The notes beneath the pieces were generated by a model. The model had not been told where the DNA came from and ran no database searches. It worked only from the letters and a program-made list of their open reading frames with translations. The translations under genes and the position numbers were made by a program. DNA of 55,463 bases from assembly GCF_020687545.1 (NCBI RefSeq), contig NZ_JAJEQX010000028.1, positions 1 through 55,463 of the forward strand, in the 5' to 3' direction. Shown one piece after another: positions 1 to 7,734 of this stretch (its first letter is position 1; every line of letters starts with the position of its first letter). Source of the DNA: Ruminococcus turbiniformis (GTDB taxonomy: Bacteria; Bacillota; Clostridia; Lachnospirales; Lachnospiraceae).

Positions 1-35
1 GGATTGACGGGGATGTTTCAATGCGGCAAAGGAAA

Positions 36-92
36 AGGATGATCAAAAACTAAATCATCCTACTGGGAGCCACGACACGGGTCATGGCTCCC
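36..92. repeat. Two adjacent stem-loops in the IS66 3' non-coding region
   Basis: AGGATGA (36-42) pairs with TCATCCT (55-61), and GGGAGCCA (65-72) pairs with TGGCTCCC (85-92). The hexamer TGGCTC then recurs at 85, 106, 128 and 151, a spacing of 21, 22 and 23 bases. They lie downstream of tnpC and could be a transcription stop or part of the long subterminal region of the element; function is unknown. Confidence 0.5.
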
Positions 93-221
93 ACCATCGG
101 ACGAGTGGCTCTCGATAACGGATTCCATGGCTCTATTCCAGGAGATTGGGTGGCTCCGCCACCGCAGAATATTCAACAAAATAAGAAATCCCCTGGCGCT
201 TACCAAGGGAAGATCTGTCTC

Positions 222-1892
222 TTATTTTTTCGGTTTGCTGTGGCAATCAGCTGGCAGGCTGGTGGACCACGGAAGAAGTTCCAGCATGGCTTCCTTTTCC
301 GGGAACGGACCTAGATCTTTCATCTGCTCCATCACATAGGTGAGATAATTGTAGGGTTTCAGCCTGTTCAGCATGGCTGTTTCCGTAATACTGTATACAG
401 TCGCGCTGGCCTGCGCTCCACGGATACTCTTTGCAAAAAGCCAGTTCCGTCTCCCTGTCGCAAAGTTTTTCAGTGCACGTTCCGCCGCCAGATTGTCAAT
501 GCTTAAGTGTCCGTCCTCCAGATATCTCTTCAGATAAACTTCCTGGTTCAAGGTGTACAGGACAGCTTCACCGATCAACGAAGACCGGTCTACGGAATCC
601 TCCAGTGTATGAAGCCACTCAAAGAAAGCCTCTAAAAGCGGTTTCGCCTGCTTTTGACGCTCTTCATACCGTTCTTTCGGTGACTTGTCACGGATCATCT
701 CCTCAATCTTATAGAGCATCCCGATCCGTGCCATTGCCTGATATGCGGTTGTCTCTTTCAGCTGCTCTTTGGTGAAATCCTTTTTCAGGACCGTCAGGGC
801 TTCATTAAATCTGCGTCTCGCATGGGCCATGCATCCCGTTACAGTGATCCTTTCCGGGAGACTGTGGTATGCCTGGTAACCATCGCAGGTGAAAGATCCC
901 TCAAACTGATCTCCAAGGAATTCCGCCGGATGGTATCCGGCACGGGCCCTTTCGTATTGGAAGAGGACCATCCGCGGAGAGCCGCTGTATTCATCCGTGA
1001 GATAGACCCACATCCAGTTCTGGGTGGAACCCTTCTGGTCCGGCTCATCGATCACCTGAATTCTGGTTTCGTCTCCGTGTAAATATTTACTCCGGAGCAA
1101 CTCTTCTTTCATCAGATCATAGAGCGGCTGCAGATACCGGTCTGCGCATTGGATGATCCAGTTCGCCATGGTCTTTGTAGAAAGATTCAGGTCATACCGG
1201 GCGAATTCCCGTTCCTGGCGCGCAAGCGGCATCCCGTTTACATACTTGGCATTCATGATGCCTGCCACCAGGGATGGAGTTGCCACACTGCCTTTCAGAA
1301 GGGACGGCGCTTTTTCCGGCCGTTTCATGGCCCCGCATTTCGGGCAGCTGTACACAAAGGTGACTTCCTCCACGACTTCAAACCGCGCGGGAATGAATTT
1401 CAGGCGCTTTACGGTTTCCTTTGTGACAACCTTGTATTTCGTATTGCAGTCCGGGCAGTGACGGTCTGCCCCTGTCAGTTTGTACTCAATGACTTCGGTT
1501 GTCTCAAAGGAGGAAAGGTCTTCTTCCTTTTTGCCGGAACGTTTCTTCCTCTTGTAAGAAGACGGATGGACCTCTTCCAGGTCCGGTTCCGGGGCATTCG
1601 GGTCCGCTTTCTGCTCTGCCTCGTTAAAAAGATTCAGCTGGGTATACCCGTCCGCATATTTTTCACTGGACGCGCCAAAGCGTTTCCTCTGAGCAAGGGT
1701 AAGGCGGTCAGAGAGCATTGCGTTCAGGAATTCCAGTTCCTTTGTTTTCTCTTCCAGGATCTGGATCCTTGATTCCTGCTTCTGCAGCGTTTCTTCCTGC
1801 TTTTGACGATGCTCCTGCATGATCTTCAGTAAAGAGAGCATGTCCTCCCTGCTCATCCTGTTCAGTTGTTCTTCTGTAAAAACCGGATCCAT
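222..1892 (-). CDS. tnpC: IS66 transposase TnpC
   Basis: A 556-residue DDE transposase that catalyses movement of the element. Order of parts: an N-terminal coiled-coil region rich in Gln/Glu/Lys (about 1-60), a Zn-binding segment with CPDC and CPKCGAMK (about 145-190), then the DDE_Tnp_IS66 core. Visible catalytic-type motifs are HGDET, CDGYQAY and, late in the protein, AAERALKNFATGRRNW. The length is typical of an intact IS66 TnpC. The ATG at 1892 has a GAGG eight bases upstream. It follows tnpB after a 146-base gap without a gene. It looks complete and probably active. Confidence 0.95.
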   Translation of the reverse strand: MDPVFTEEQLNRMSREDMLSLLKIMQEHRQKQEETLQKQESRIQILEEKTKELEFLNAMLSDRLTLAQRKRFGASSEKYADGYTQLNLFNEAEQKADPNAPEPDLEEVHPSSYKRKKRSGKKEEDLSSFETTEVIEYKLTGADRHCPDCNTKYKVVTKETVKRLKFIPARFEVVEEVTFVYSCPKCGAMKRPEKAPSLLKGSVATPSLVAGIMNAKYVNGMPLARQEREFARYDLNLSTKTMANWIIQCADRYLQPLYDLMKEELLRSKYLHGDETRIQVIDEPDQKGSTQNWMWVYLTDEYSGSPRMVLFQYERARAGYHPAEFLGDQFEGSFTCDGYQAYHSLPERITVTGCMAHARRRFNEALTVLKKDFTKEQLKETTAYQAMARIGMLYKIEEMIRDKSPKERYEERQKQAKPLLEAFFEWLHTLEDSVDRSSLIGEAVLYTLNQEVYLKRYLEDGHLSIDNLAAERALKNFATGRRNWLFAKSIRGAQASATVYSITETAMLNRLKPYNYLTYVMEQMKDLGPFPEKEAMLELLPWSTSLPADCHSKPKK

Positions 1893-2038
1893 CGCACAGC
1901 CTCATCTTTCTGAAATCTCTATGGACAGTTTACCATAAAAAGGATCTGGTTTCTATTGAAAACCGCCTTCAGGAGTAGAGGAAAATCCGCGTAAAATCAA
2001 GGAATTTTCGGCTTTTTGCGAATTGACAGGAATCGGGA

Positions 2039-2392
2039 TCAGACTACGATCTTCGGGTGGCGTTCTTCAAAAGCGCCGCTGGGGTTCAGGGATAATCCAT
2101 CGCACAGCCAGTGGATCTCTTTGAGAGTCACTTTCCGCAGTTCATCCGGTGTGTCCGGCCAATGGAAGGAATTCCGATCCAGACGTTTCATCAGAATCCA
2201 GAATCCGGATCCGTCCCACTGGAGGATCTTGATCAATGTGCGTCTGCGATTGCAGAACGCGAACATACAGCGGGAGTACGGGTCGAGATGGAATTTCAGT
2301 TTGATGATTGCGGCTAAACCGGTATAGCTCTTGCGGAGATCTGTAACTCCGCACGCCAGATAGACCGTTGCGCTTCCTGAAAAATCAAGCAT
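2039..2392 (-). CDS. tnpB: IS66 accessory protein TnpB (Orf2-like)
   Basis: A 117-residue protein of the IS66 Orf2 family, needed with TnpA and TnpC for transposition in this family; its biochemical role is not settled. Family signatures are VYLACGVTDLRKSYTGLA near the N-terminus, followed by FAFCNRRRTLIKILQWDGSG and a C-terminal basic segment. The start overlaps the end of tnpA by 8 bases, which implies translational coupling. Confidence 0.93.
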   Translation of the reverse strand: MLDFSGSATVYLACGVTDLRKSYTGLAAIIKLKFHLDPYSRCMFAFCNRRRTLIKILQWDGSGFWILMKRLDRNSFHWPDTPDELRKVTLKEIHWLCDGLSLNPSGAFEERHPKIVV

Positions 2393-2735
2393 AGTTCTTC
2401 AAAGCCTGAAAAAGCGTAGTCATCAGTCTGGCCGGACAGTCAGCACCAATCTCAATCCGGATGTTTTCCGGAAGAAGGATCGTAACAGAATGATTTCCTG
2501 TCCCGGCGTTAAACTGCAGCTCCTGTTCCGAAGGCAGCTTTGCGAACACCGGATCGGAGGCAGGTTCTGTTCCCGGGGATTCTGACTGAATCTTTCGGAT
2601 CCAATAGCCCAAAGTAGACGGCGGGATCTCATTCTGTTGACACCAGTCTTTTCGGGATAAACCGCTTTCCTGGAAAGCATGGATCCGCTCTGCCCAAAGA
2701 TCAGTTTTTGAGACTACATTATTATTCATATCCAT
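2385..2735 (-). CDS. tnpA: IS66 accessory protein TnpA
   Basis: A 116-residue helix-turn-helix protein of the IS66 TnpA family. The N-terminal half (W-AERIHAFQESGLSRKDWCQQ, then IPPSTLGYWIRKI) is the usual DNA-binding signature; the rest is poorly conserved. A longer frame opens at 2753, but the ATG at 2735 lies 8 bases after a GGAGG at 2744-2748, so that start is preferred. It is the first gene of the IS66 operon, immediately inside the right terminus. Confidence 0.9.
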   Translation of the reverse strand: MDMNNNVVSKTDLWAERIHAFQESGLSRKDWCQQNEIPPSTLGYWIRKIQSESPGTEPASDPVFAKLPSEQELQFNAGTGNHSVTILLPENIRIEIGADCPARLMTTLFQALKNYA

Positions 2736-2809
2736 TGGTAATACCTCCATCATTTGAGATTATCTTATCAAATGCAGGAAGGGATTTGAAGGTACGGATG
2801 ATTACCTAC

Positions 2810-3196
2810 TTACGATATTGCTGTGCCGGTAGAAGCCACACCAAATGTGGTCGCAATACCCATAGCAGCTGTAGGACCGAGTGCTACAACTGTAACACCC
2901 GCACCAACACCTGCTGCTCCTTGACCAGCAGCCTTTACCTCTGCCTTTTGATATTCCAGCTCGATTTTCTCAGCCTGTTGTTTCCAGTTCACTCTGATGG
3001 CTTTCAGTTTCTCATACTTTAGCATATTTTCTTCAGGCACATTACGAATACGGTCAAACAAAGACTGTATCGTAGTCAGTGATGTGTACAGTGCACTGGT
3101 ATGTCCACCAAGCTCGTTGATTCTTTGATTTGTTTTCTTCGCAGCAGCTTCAGCTTTTTGCTGCGCCATTTGAAGCTTTGATAACTTCTTAGCCAT
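2810..3196 (-). pseudogene. Glycine/alanine-rich membrane-type protein truncated by IS66
   Basis: The N-terminal 128 residues of a protein with a lysine-rich start, a helical middle part (about 10-90) and the beginning of a hydrophobic Gly/Ala-rich stretch (AAGVGAGVTVVALGPTAAMG, then FGVASTGTAIS). The stop codon TAA at 2812-2810 is supplied by the IS66 terminus GTAAGTAGG, so the C-terminal part was cut off. Homologues, as I recall them, continue with a Gly-rich membrane hairpin and a charged tail. The ATG at 3196 follows a GGAGG at 3205-3209 and overlaps the upstream gene by 8 bases, so the pair was translationally coupled. The function is unknown; the pairing and the membrane segment would fit an effector of a defence module. 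Confidence 0.8.
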
Positions 3197-4640
3197 TTCT
3201 TTTTCCTCCAAAGTAATTGTCGATATCCGACTTGGTTTTCAAAATTTTATTTGATGGAACGTTACGTAATTCAGCTAATTTTGCAGATTTTCCAAAAGCT
3301 TCTACATACGCATCGCTTTTTTCAAAATCACTGACAAACATCAGCAGGTGACTGTCATTGTACTGGCGAGCCAGTATTTTCAGACCTTCTATGTAATTGG
3401 TAACTATAACGATTTCCCTTGATGCAAAATCCGATTCCTTCTTAGCGTGATTGTATGTGATTGCTCTCCTTGTCTCACCATAGAGGGATATAGCAAATCG
3501 ACCTACACCTACAACGTTGAGTCGCAGGACGAACTCTACAGCATTGAATGCTCCTCCACCAGCCACAAACGATCTACCTACTGCATCGCCGACATCTACC
3601 AAGCAGAATGTACCGTGCGCAACAGTCAGCATTCGCTTAACTGTAGCATTTGAAAACGGCTCACATGTCTTCCACATAAGTGCAAAAGAGCGCTCTGGCT
3701 TTGGCGTAATAGAAAAATATCTAAACAAACGACGAATGGCATAGATAAGTCTAACAAATAGCTCATTCAAAAATACAGGTATTGCCTGTGCTGTCTGAAA
3801 ACGGGTATCATAACCTTTGTCAAAGATATTCAATGCCAGTTCATTCATAGCCTTGTCCGTTTCAGTCACTCTAAGGCCCAATTTAGACTTTATGGCAATA
3901 ATATCATTAGTCCATGTCCATAACGGAGACGGAAGGCCTGTACCACGATTTCCTTTAGCCGCACTGGACGATGAGCCAGATACATCGGAAATAAGGTGGC
4001 CTATCCAATTTGCAAAACCACAAAACAATTTACTTGGAATATTGCTGCCCTGTAGCTCCCATTTTTCATCAGCTTGCTGTAAGGAAATAAGTTGACCGTC
4101 TGTAATAAAATGGGATGTATTGCTGAACTGATCGAGAATAGAGAAGAACAGCCCTAATAAGCTTGGATTGTGCGCCAGCGATTTGAAATGATGGTTTTTA
4201 GCAGTCAAATCAAAAACGGCCCTTCCAGCATCGCCGAGTCCGGTCTGGTCATAAGGAACTTTAAATTCTTTTTCCAAAAATCTTAATGCAGAATCAAGAC
4301 TTTCAAAGTTCTTTTTCTCTGGATGACATAGTTTTGCGAAGTCCATTGTTCTGGCCGCAAACCATTTATCCGTAATATCGCCAAGCGGAGATTCACCGGG
4401 CTTACCCACTAAAAAGATGTCAATAAAACCACACAACGCACCGGAACTTGCCGCCAGAATGTAATCCAGTTTATCACAATCCGACTTAAGGCCTTTGATA
4501 GAATCTACGGTTTCATTTAAAACCACAAGTTCTGCTTCTGCTTTTGTCATTGCATCAGCTATCGATGTAGAAAACTCAAATCCAGCATTTCCAACACTAA
4601 GGTCAAGCAAAATATCCTTTTTTATGATTGCATTTCCCAT
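3189..4640 (-). CDS. Conserved protein of unknown function, first gene of a two-gene module
   Basis: A 483-residue protein with no fold that I can name. It has a soluble, mixed N-terminal half (segments CGFIDIFLVGKPGESPLGDI and KWFAARTMDFAKL), a Ser-rich linker (SGSSSSAAKG), and a C-terminal half with moderately hydrophobic helices around FVRLIYAIRRLFRYF and VVGVGRFAISLYGETRRAI. The ATG at 4640 follows GGGAGGAAAAG; a longer upstream frame lacks such a site. It overlaps the truncated Gly-rich gene by 8 bases. Related pairs occur, as I recall, in mobile regions of Clostridia, but I know of no assigned role. Confidence 0.75.
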   Translation of the reverse strand: MGNAIIKKDILLDLSVGNAGFEFSTSIADAMTKAEAELVVLNETVDSIKGLKSDCDKLDYILAASSGALCGFIDIFLVGKPGESPLGDITDKWFAARTMDFAKLCHPEKKNFESLDSALRFLEKEFKVPYDQTGLGDAGRAVFDLTAKNHHFKSLAHNPSLLGLFFSILDQFSNTSHFITDGQLISLQQADEKWELQGSNIPSKLFCGFANWIGHLISDVSGSSSSAAKGNRGTGLPSPLWTWTNDIIAIKSKLGLRVTETDKAMNELALNIFDKGYDTRFQTAQAIPVFLNELFVRLIYAIRRLFRYFSITPKPERSFALMWKTCEPFSNATVKRMLTVAHGTFCLVDVGDAVGRSFVAGGGAFNAVEFVLRLNVVGVGRFAISLYGETRRAITYNHAKKESDFASREIVIVTNYIEGLKILARQYNDSHLLMFVSDFEKSDAYVEAFGKSAKLAELRNVPSNKILKTKSDIDNYFGGKRNG

Positions 4641-4735
4641 CTTTTCCTCCCTCATAAAATGGTCATTAATTGACCACATCACCTAACCTATATTACAGCA
4701 CTTTAATTTTACTTTTTTACAACATTTTGTTCACA

Positions 4736-4755
4736 AATTCACGAAACAGTGAATT
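4736..4755. promoter_or_regulatory. Inverted repeat upstream of the two-gene module
   Basis: AATTCAC and GTGAATT are perfect 7-base arms separated by 6 bases, about 95 bases upstream of the start at 4640. The 125-base gap 4683-4807 has no gene and is AT-rich, so it should contain the promoter. I cannot choose a -10/-35 pair with confidence. Confidence 0.4.
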
Positions 4756-4807
4756 GCACAGCTACGAAAAAAGACAAAGCTAAACTACCCGCTTCTTAAT
4801 GCAATGG

Positions 4808-5116
4808 TTATATCATTTGAAAATGCTTCAACGCCTCCATAATCGCCGCTTCCTTTTCCGGCGGACACTGTGGCCCTTTAGCATCTTCCTTCTTTGACAG
4901 GTTATAATTTTGCCCCACATCCAGCCCGCACTTGCGCTTAATTTGCGAGATGTAGAGGGAAGACACCTTCAAGCCAGTATGCTCCAGCACATACGCCTTG
5001 ATTTGCTCATAAGTCGCACCTTTCTGGAACCCGGACATATCCATATCCTCCAATGAGAACTCCACACGCACCTTCCTCGAGTCGATTTCTCCCTTGGAAA
5101 GTAAGACAACTGTCTC
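4808..5116 (-). pseudogene. rlmD: Fragment of the C-terminal end of an RlmD/RumA-type rRNA methyltransferase (copy 2)
   Basis: The frame from 5116 encodes ETVVLLSKGEIDSRKVRVEF followed by a C-terminal extension (ATYEQIKAYV, LYISQIKRKCGLDV, then a CPPEKEAAIMEALKHFQMI end). ETVVLLS is the last conserved motif of RNA uracil-5-methyltransferases, normally preceded by HV. Here the methyltransferase body is absent and the upstream bases encode unrelated residues. An open frame continues up to 5209 and overlaps the end of the DUF4062 gene. I read this as a 3'-end relic of an integration target rather than an active gene; it may still be translated as a free domain. Confidence 0.75.
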
Positions 5117-5156
5117 AGCGGTATTACCAGATTCCCACAAACCTCTACCTAGCTCT

Positions 5157-6110
5157 CTAAATTTTTTCTGATACTTCATAGCCCAATCTAGTAAGTTGAA
5201 ATATTTCATTTTTATTTCCTACGGCCATTATCAATTGATTATTCTGAAGTTCGCTTACTGCTTCTTTCCATATAGCTGCAGATTTTCCTATTTTATCAGT
5301 ATTCATTATCTTATTATTAGTTTGTATATCTACTCCTTCAAGTGAGTTTATTACCAGAATTTGACCGACAGCGTCTTTTGCCGCTTCTGTTAAAAGACAT
5401 TTTGCTTCATCTGATAAAATTGGTATCTTTAATTCTTTCTTTTCTGAACTAAACATTGCATCTATTTCTTCTTTAGAAATAGGTTCCCATTTCATTTGTG
5501 TCTGCTCAACCTTCTCCAAAATTGTATTTTGTATCTTCTCTAATTGTCTTTGTAAATCTCGAATTCCATCGGTATCTCCTGCTGTCGCAATTGCTTTTTC
5601 TGCTTGATCAGCTCTTACCCAGCCAGGCATAGGGGCATCATTTATAATTTTAGGCATTGCCATAGCAATTTTATATTTTAATTCGTCTTCGTTAGAATAG
5701 AAATCCACTAATCTTCCTGCCTCTTTAACAGTATTATGAAAATTCTTTACTCTTTCTCTTTCTTCATCTGTTGCTCCCACTTTAATCGCAGGAAGCGAAT
5801 CAATATTTTTATGCAAAAATGCTAATATAGGCATTTTTTTATGGATAGCATACCTATACTCTTTTTCCGTATAACTTATATTCTCCTCAGGATCAATAGA
5901 ACCATATTTTCCTGCAACAATCAAAAGATAATAATCACTCATATCAATCATCTTCTTAATGTATTCCCATTGGCTCAATGAACTTGCCGGAAATTGTTCC
6001 ATTCCTACTGGAATACAATTCATATCAAGTAAGCAACTTATTGCTGCTTGTCTCTCCGTTTTCAAGTCTTCATATGTAGAACTTATGAATACTTGATATT
6101 TTCTTTCCAT
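5157..6110 (-). CDS. DUF4062 domain protein
   Basis: A 317-residue protein. The N-terminal 100 residues carry the DUF4062 signature (VFISSTYEDLKTERQAA, then GMEQFPAS, and a later SYTEKEYRYAIHKKMPILAF), a Rossmann-like domain often grouped with TIR-like folds and common as the sensor or effector part of defence NTPases. No NTPase follows: residues 170-220 look like a coiled coil and the last 100 residues a small helical domain. The ATG at 6110 is preferred over one at 6116 because GGGAG lies 7 bases upstream. It follows the KilA-N gene by 27 bases, so the two are probably co-transcribed. A stand-alone DUF4062 protein of this kind is plausible as an anti-phage factor but unproven. Confidence 0.85.
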   Translation of the reverse strand: MERKYQVFISSTYEDLKTERQAAISCLLDMNCIPVGMEQFPASSLSQWEYIKKMIDMSDYYLLIVAGKYGSIDPEENISYTEKEYRYAIHKKMPILAFLHKNIDSLPAIKVGATDEERERVKNFHNTVKEAGRLVDFYSNEDELKYKIAMAMPKIINDAPMPGWVRADQAEKAIATAGDTDGIRDLQRQLEKIQNTILEKVEQTQMKWEPISKEEIDAMFSSEKKELKIPILSDEAKCLLTEAAKDAVGQILVINSLEGVDIQTNNKIMNTDKIGKSAAIWKEAVSELQNNQLIMAVGNKNEIFQLTRLGYEVSEKI

Positions 6111-6137
6111 GTACATCTCCCTTTTCCACTTGTATTA

Positions 6138-6992
6138 TTAGTCTATTGTTTCATTTTCCAATTTCGGCAAATTATTTAAGTTTATCTTCTCCAATGTCCG
6201 TAACTGTTGTACCGCCAACTGCCGAAGTAATTCCATCCGCTCTTTTTGATTCTTTCCTTGACTAATCAATACAGCATTATAACTTTCCAAATTTGCCAGT
6301 ACCAACAACTGATTTAATGTCGCCACATCCCTCATATTTCCTTTAACATTTGGATTTTTGTCCTTCCACTGTTTTGCGGTTTTTCCAAACAAAACAACAT
6401 TCATCATATCTGCTTCATTAGCATAGGTATACGCCACCTGTGCGGGAGTTAATTCCGGGGGAATCAGATTCTCTTTAATTGCATCTGTATGTATCCTGTA
6501 ATTCAACTTAGAAATTTCTCTGTTCAAATTCCAATTCAAAGACAACCGACTGTTTTCATCTGTCTTTAAACGCCTATAGTCTTTCATAATATATAACTGA
6601 AACTCAGGAGAAATCCAAGTCGCGAAAGACATAGCAATATCGCTATGGGCATATGTTCCGCCATAACGTCCTGCTTTTGAAACAATACCGATAGCATTCA
6701 TCTGCGTAATCCACTTTGTTGGTGTCATAACAAAACGATTTAATCCAGCCTCATTTTTAACCGCCTCGAATTGCACACGGTTAAAATCTGGATTATGCAG
6801 TTCTTCCCAAACGCCTAGAAACTCAATCGTATTTCTATTTCGCATCCAGTTTTGAATCACAAATCGCGGGTCGTCCTCATTTCGATATTTTGCAATATCC
6901 GTTAATGAAATAAATTCATTTTCAAAATTTGTAGTATAGATTCCTATGTCAATACCTTTTGCATGGATAGTCTCCTTAACAATTTTCGCCAT
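6138..6992 (-). CDS. KilA-N domain protein
   Basis: A 284-residue protein whose first 130 residues are a KilA-N DNA-binding domain (EFISLTDIAKYRN, FVIQNWMRNRNTIEFLGVWE, and GRYGGTYAHSDIAMSFATWI). KilA-N domains occur in phage and mobile-element proteins and are thought to bind DNA. The C-terminal half is helical with no recognised domain. The ATG at 6992 follows GGAGGG by about 6 bases and lies inside the end of the preceding 96-aa gene (17-base overlap). It could be a regulator of the cassette or an anti-repressor-like protein. Confidence 0.88.
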   Translation of the reverse strand: MAKIVKETIHAKGIDIGIYTTNFENEFISLTDIAKYRNEDDPRFVIQNWMRNRNTIEFLGVWEELHNPDFNRVQFEAVKNEAGLNRFVMTPTKWITQMNAIGIVSKAGRYGGTYAHSDIAMSFATWISPEFQLYIMKDYRRLKTDENSRLSLNWNLNREISKLNYRIHTDAIKENLIPPELTPAQVAYTYANEADMMNVVLFGKTAKQWKDKNPNVKGNMRDVATLNQLLVLANLESYNAVLISQGKNQKERMELLRQLAVQQLRTLEKINLNNLPKLENETID

Positions 6993-7266
6993 AAGTACCC
7001 TCCTCTTCCCACATTTCCCGATATGCTTCAATATAATCCTTAATGCAACCGGGATATACATCCAAATACCTTCTACATACCCTTTTGTACAATCTCAACA
7101 TTTTTTCATCACACGCAAAGTCCAGTAAATAATCTAACAAATGTGACAATTCATCTTCCGACACAGTTCTGCTGCACACCTCTTCAACCAATGGTAAATA
7201 AACCTCATAGGCTTTCTGATGTAATTGGACTATCTGCTCTGCAATCTGGTAAATATTTTCATCCAT
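6976..7266 (-). CDS. Small helical protein of unknown function
   Basis: A 96-residue acidic protein predicted all-helical, with no recognised domain (segments YEVYLPLVEEVC, LLDYLLDFACDEKMLRLYKR). Its ATG directly follows the TAA of the methyltransferase tail fragment (TAA-ATG), and the ribosome binding site GAGGT lies inside that fragment. The coupling suggests that the tail fragment and this gene have been transmitted together. It overlaps the KilA-N gene by 17 bases. Confidence 0.7.
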   Translation of the reverse strand: MDENIYQIAEQIVQLHQKAYEVYLPLVEEVCSRTVSEDELSHLLDYLLDFACDEKMLRLYKRVCRRYLDVYPGCIKDYIEAYREMWEEEGTYGENC

Positions 7267-7617
7267 TTAGATTACCTCAAAATGCTTTAGCGCCTCCATG
7301 ATCGCTTCTGCCTTTTCTTTCGGCGGATGTTTCCTCGGCTGCTTCAATTCCTCTGCTGCATTAGGCGCATCGCACATTGTTAATCCCAATGCCCTTTTCA
7401 CTTCTGCAATATAAGCAGTATGTACCTTAAATCCATACTTCTTCTCTACATATTCCTGTATCATCTTATATGTGATTTTCGGTTTCGGCTGATATTTCTT
7501 CGCCCGTTCTGCAATCGCATCCAGCGATATCTTATCGTCGCCTTCTCCAAATTCTACCTTTACGTTGATAACGCTATCTGGTGATTTGTGGGACAAAAGT
7601 ACAACCGTCTCCACATG
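7267..7617 (-). pseudogene. rlmD: Fragment of the C-terminal end of an RlmD/RumA-type rRNA methyltransferase (copy 1)
   Basis: From base 7617 the minus strand reads HVETVVLLSHKSPDSVINVK, the last core motif of RNA uracil-5-methyltransferases, followed by a C-terminal extension (ITYKMIQEYVEKKYGFKV, YIAEVKRALGL, PPKEKAEAIMEALKHFEVI). The methyltransferase body is missing: bases just upstream are AT-rich non-coding. A GTG at 7614 could start a short product. The extension is related to copy 2 (4808-5116) but clearly diverged, so the two are not a recent duplication. I interpret it as an attachment-site relic or a replacement 3' end carried by a mobile element. Confidence 0.78.
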
Positions 7618-7678
7618 CGGTGAAAGCTATTTCTTATATTAAATAGCAAAATAATTGCCTTTTGCTAAATTATATTTT

Positions 7679-7715
7679 ATAGTGAGATAAATTAGCCCAT
7701 GTCTCACTATTTTTT
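7679..7715. terminator. Stem-loop between the AT-rich module and the methyltransferase tail
   Basis: ATAGTGAGA (7679-7687) and TCTCACTAT (7702-7710) are perfect 9-base arms with a 14-base loop; on the plus strand a T-run follows (7711-7715). On the minus strand the tract after the stem is AT-rich but not a clean T-run, so termination for the leftward module is possible but weaker. It occupies most of the 120-base gap after the 672-aa gene. Confidence 0.55.
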
Positions 7716-7734
7716 AATTAGCATGCATCTCGAA

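Larger units (their letters stand above)
1..2813 (-). mobile_element. IS66-family insertion sequence, left end outside the window
   Basis: Three IS66 genes (tnpA, tnpB, tnpC) in canonical order occupy 222-2735 on the minus strand. The right boundary is placed near 2813, where the minus strand reads GTAAGTAGGTAATCATCC, a GTAA-type terminus as usual for IS66. At this point it interrupts the reading frame of a neighbouring gene. No matching inverted repeat is found in bases 1-221, so the left end, the 8-bp target duplication and the other half of the broken gene must lie before the window. Bases 1-221 hold two stem-loops and no gene. Confidence 0.85.
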
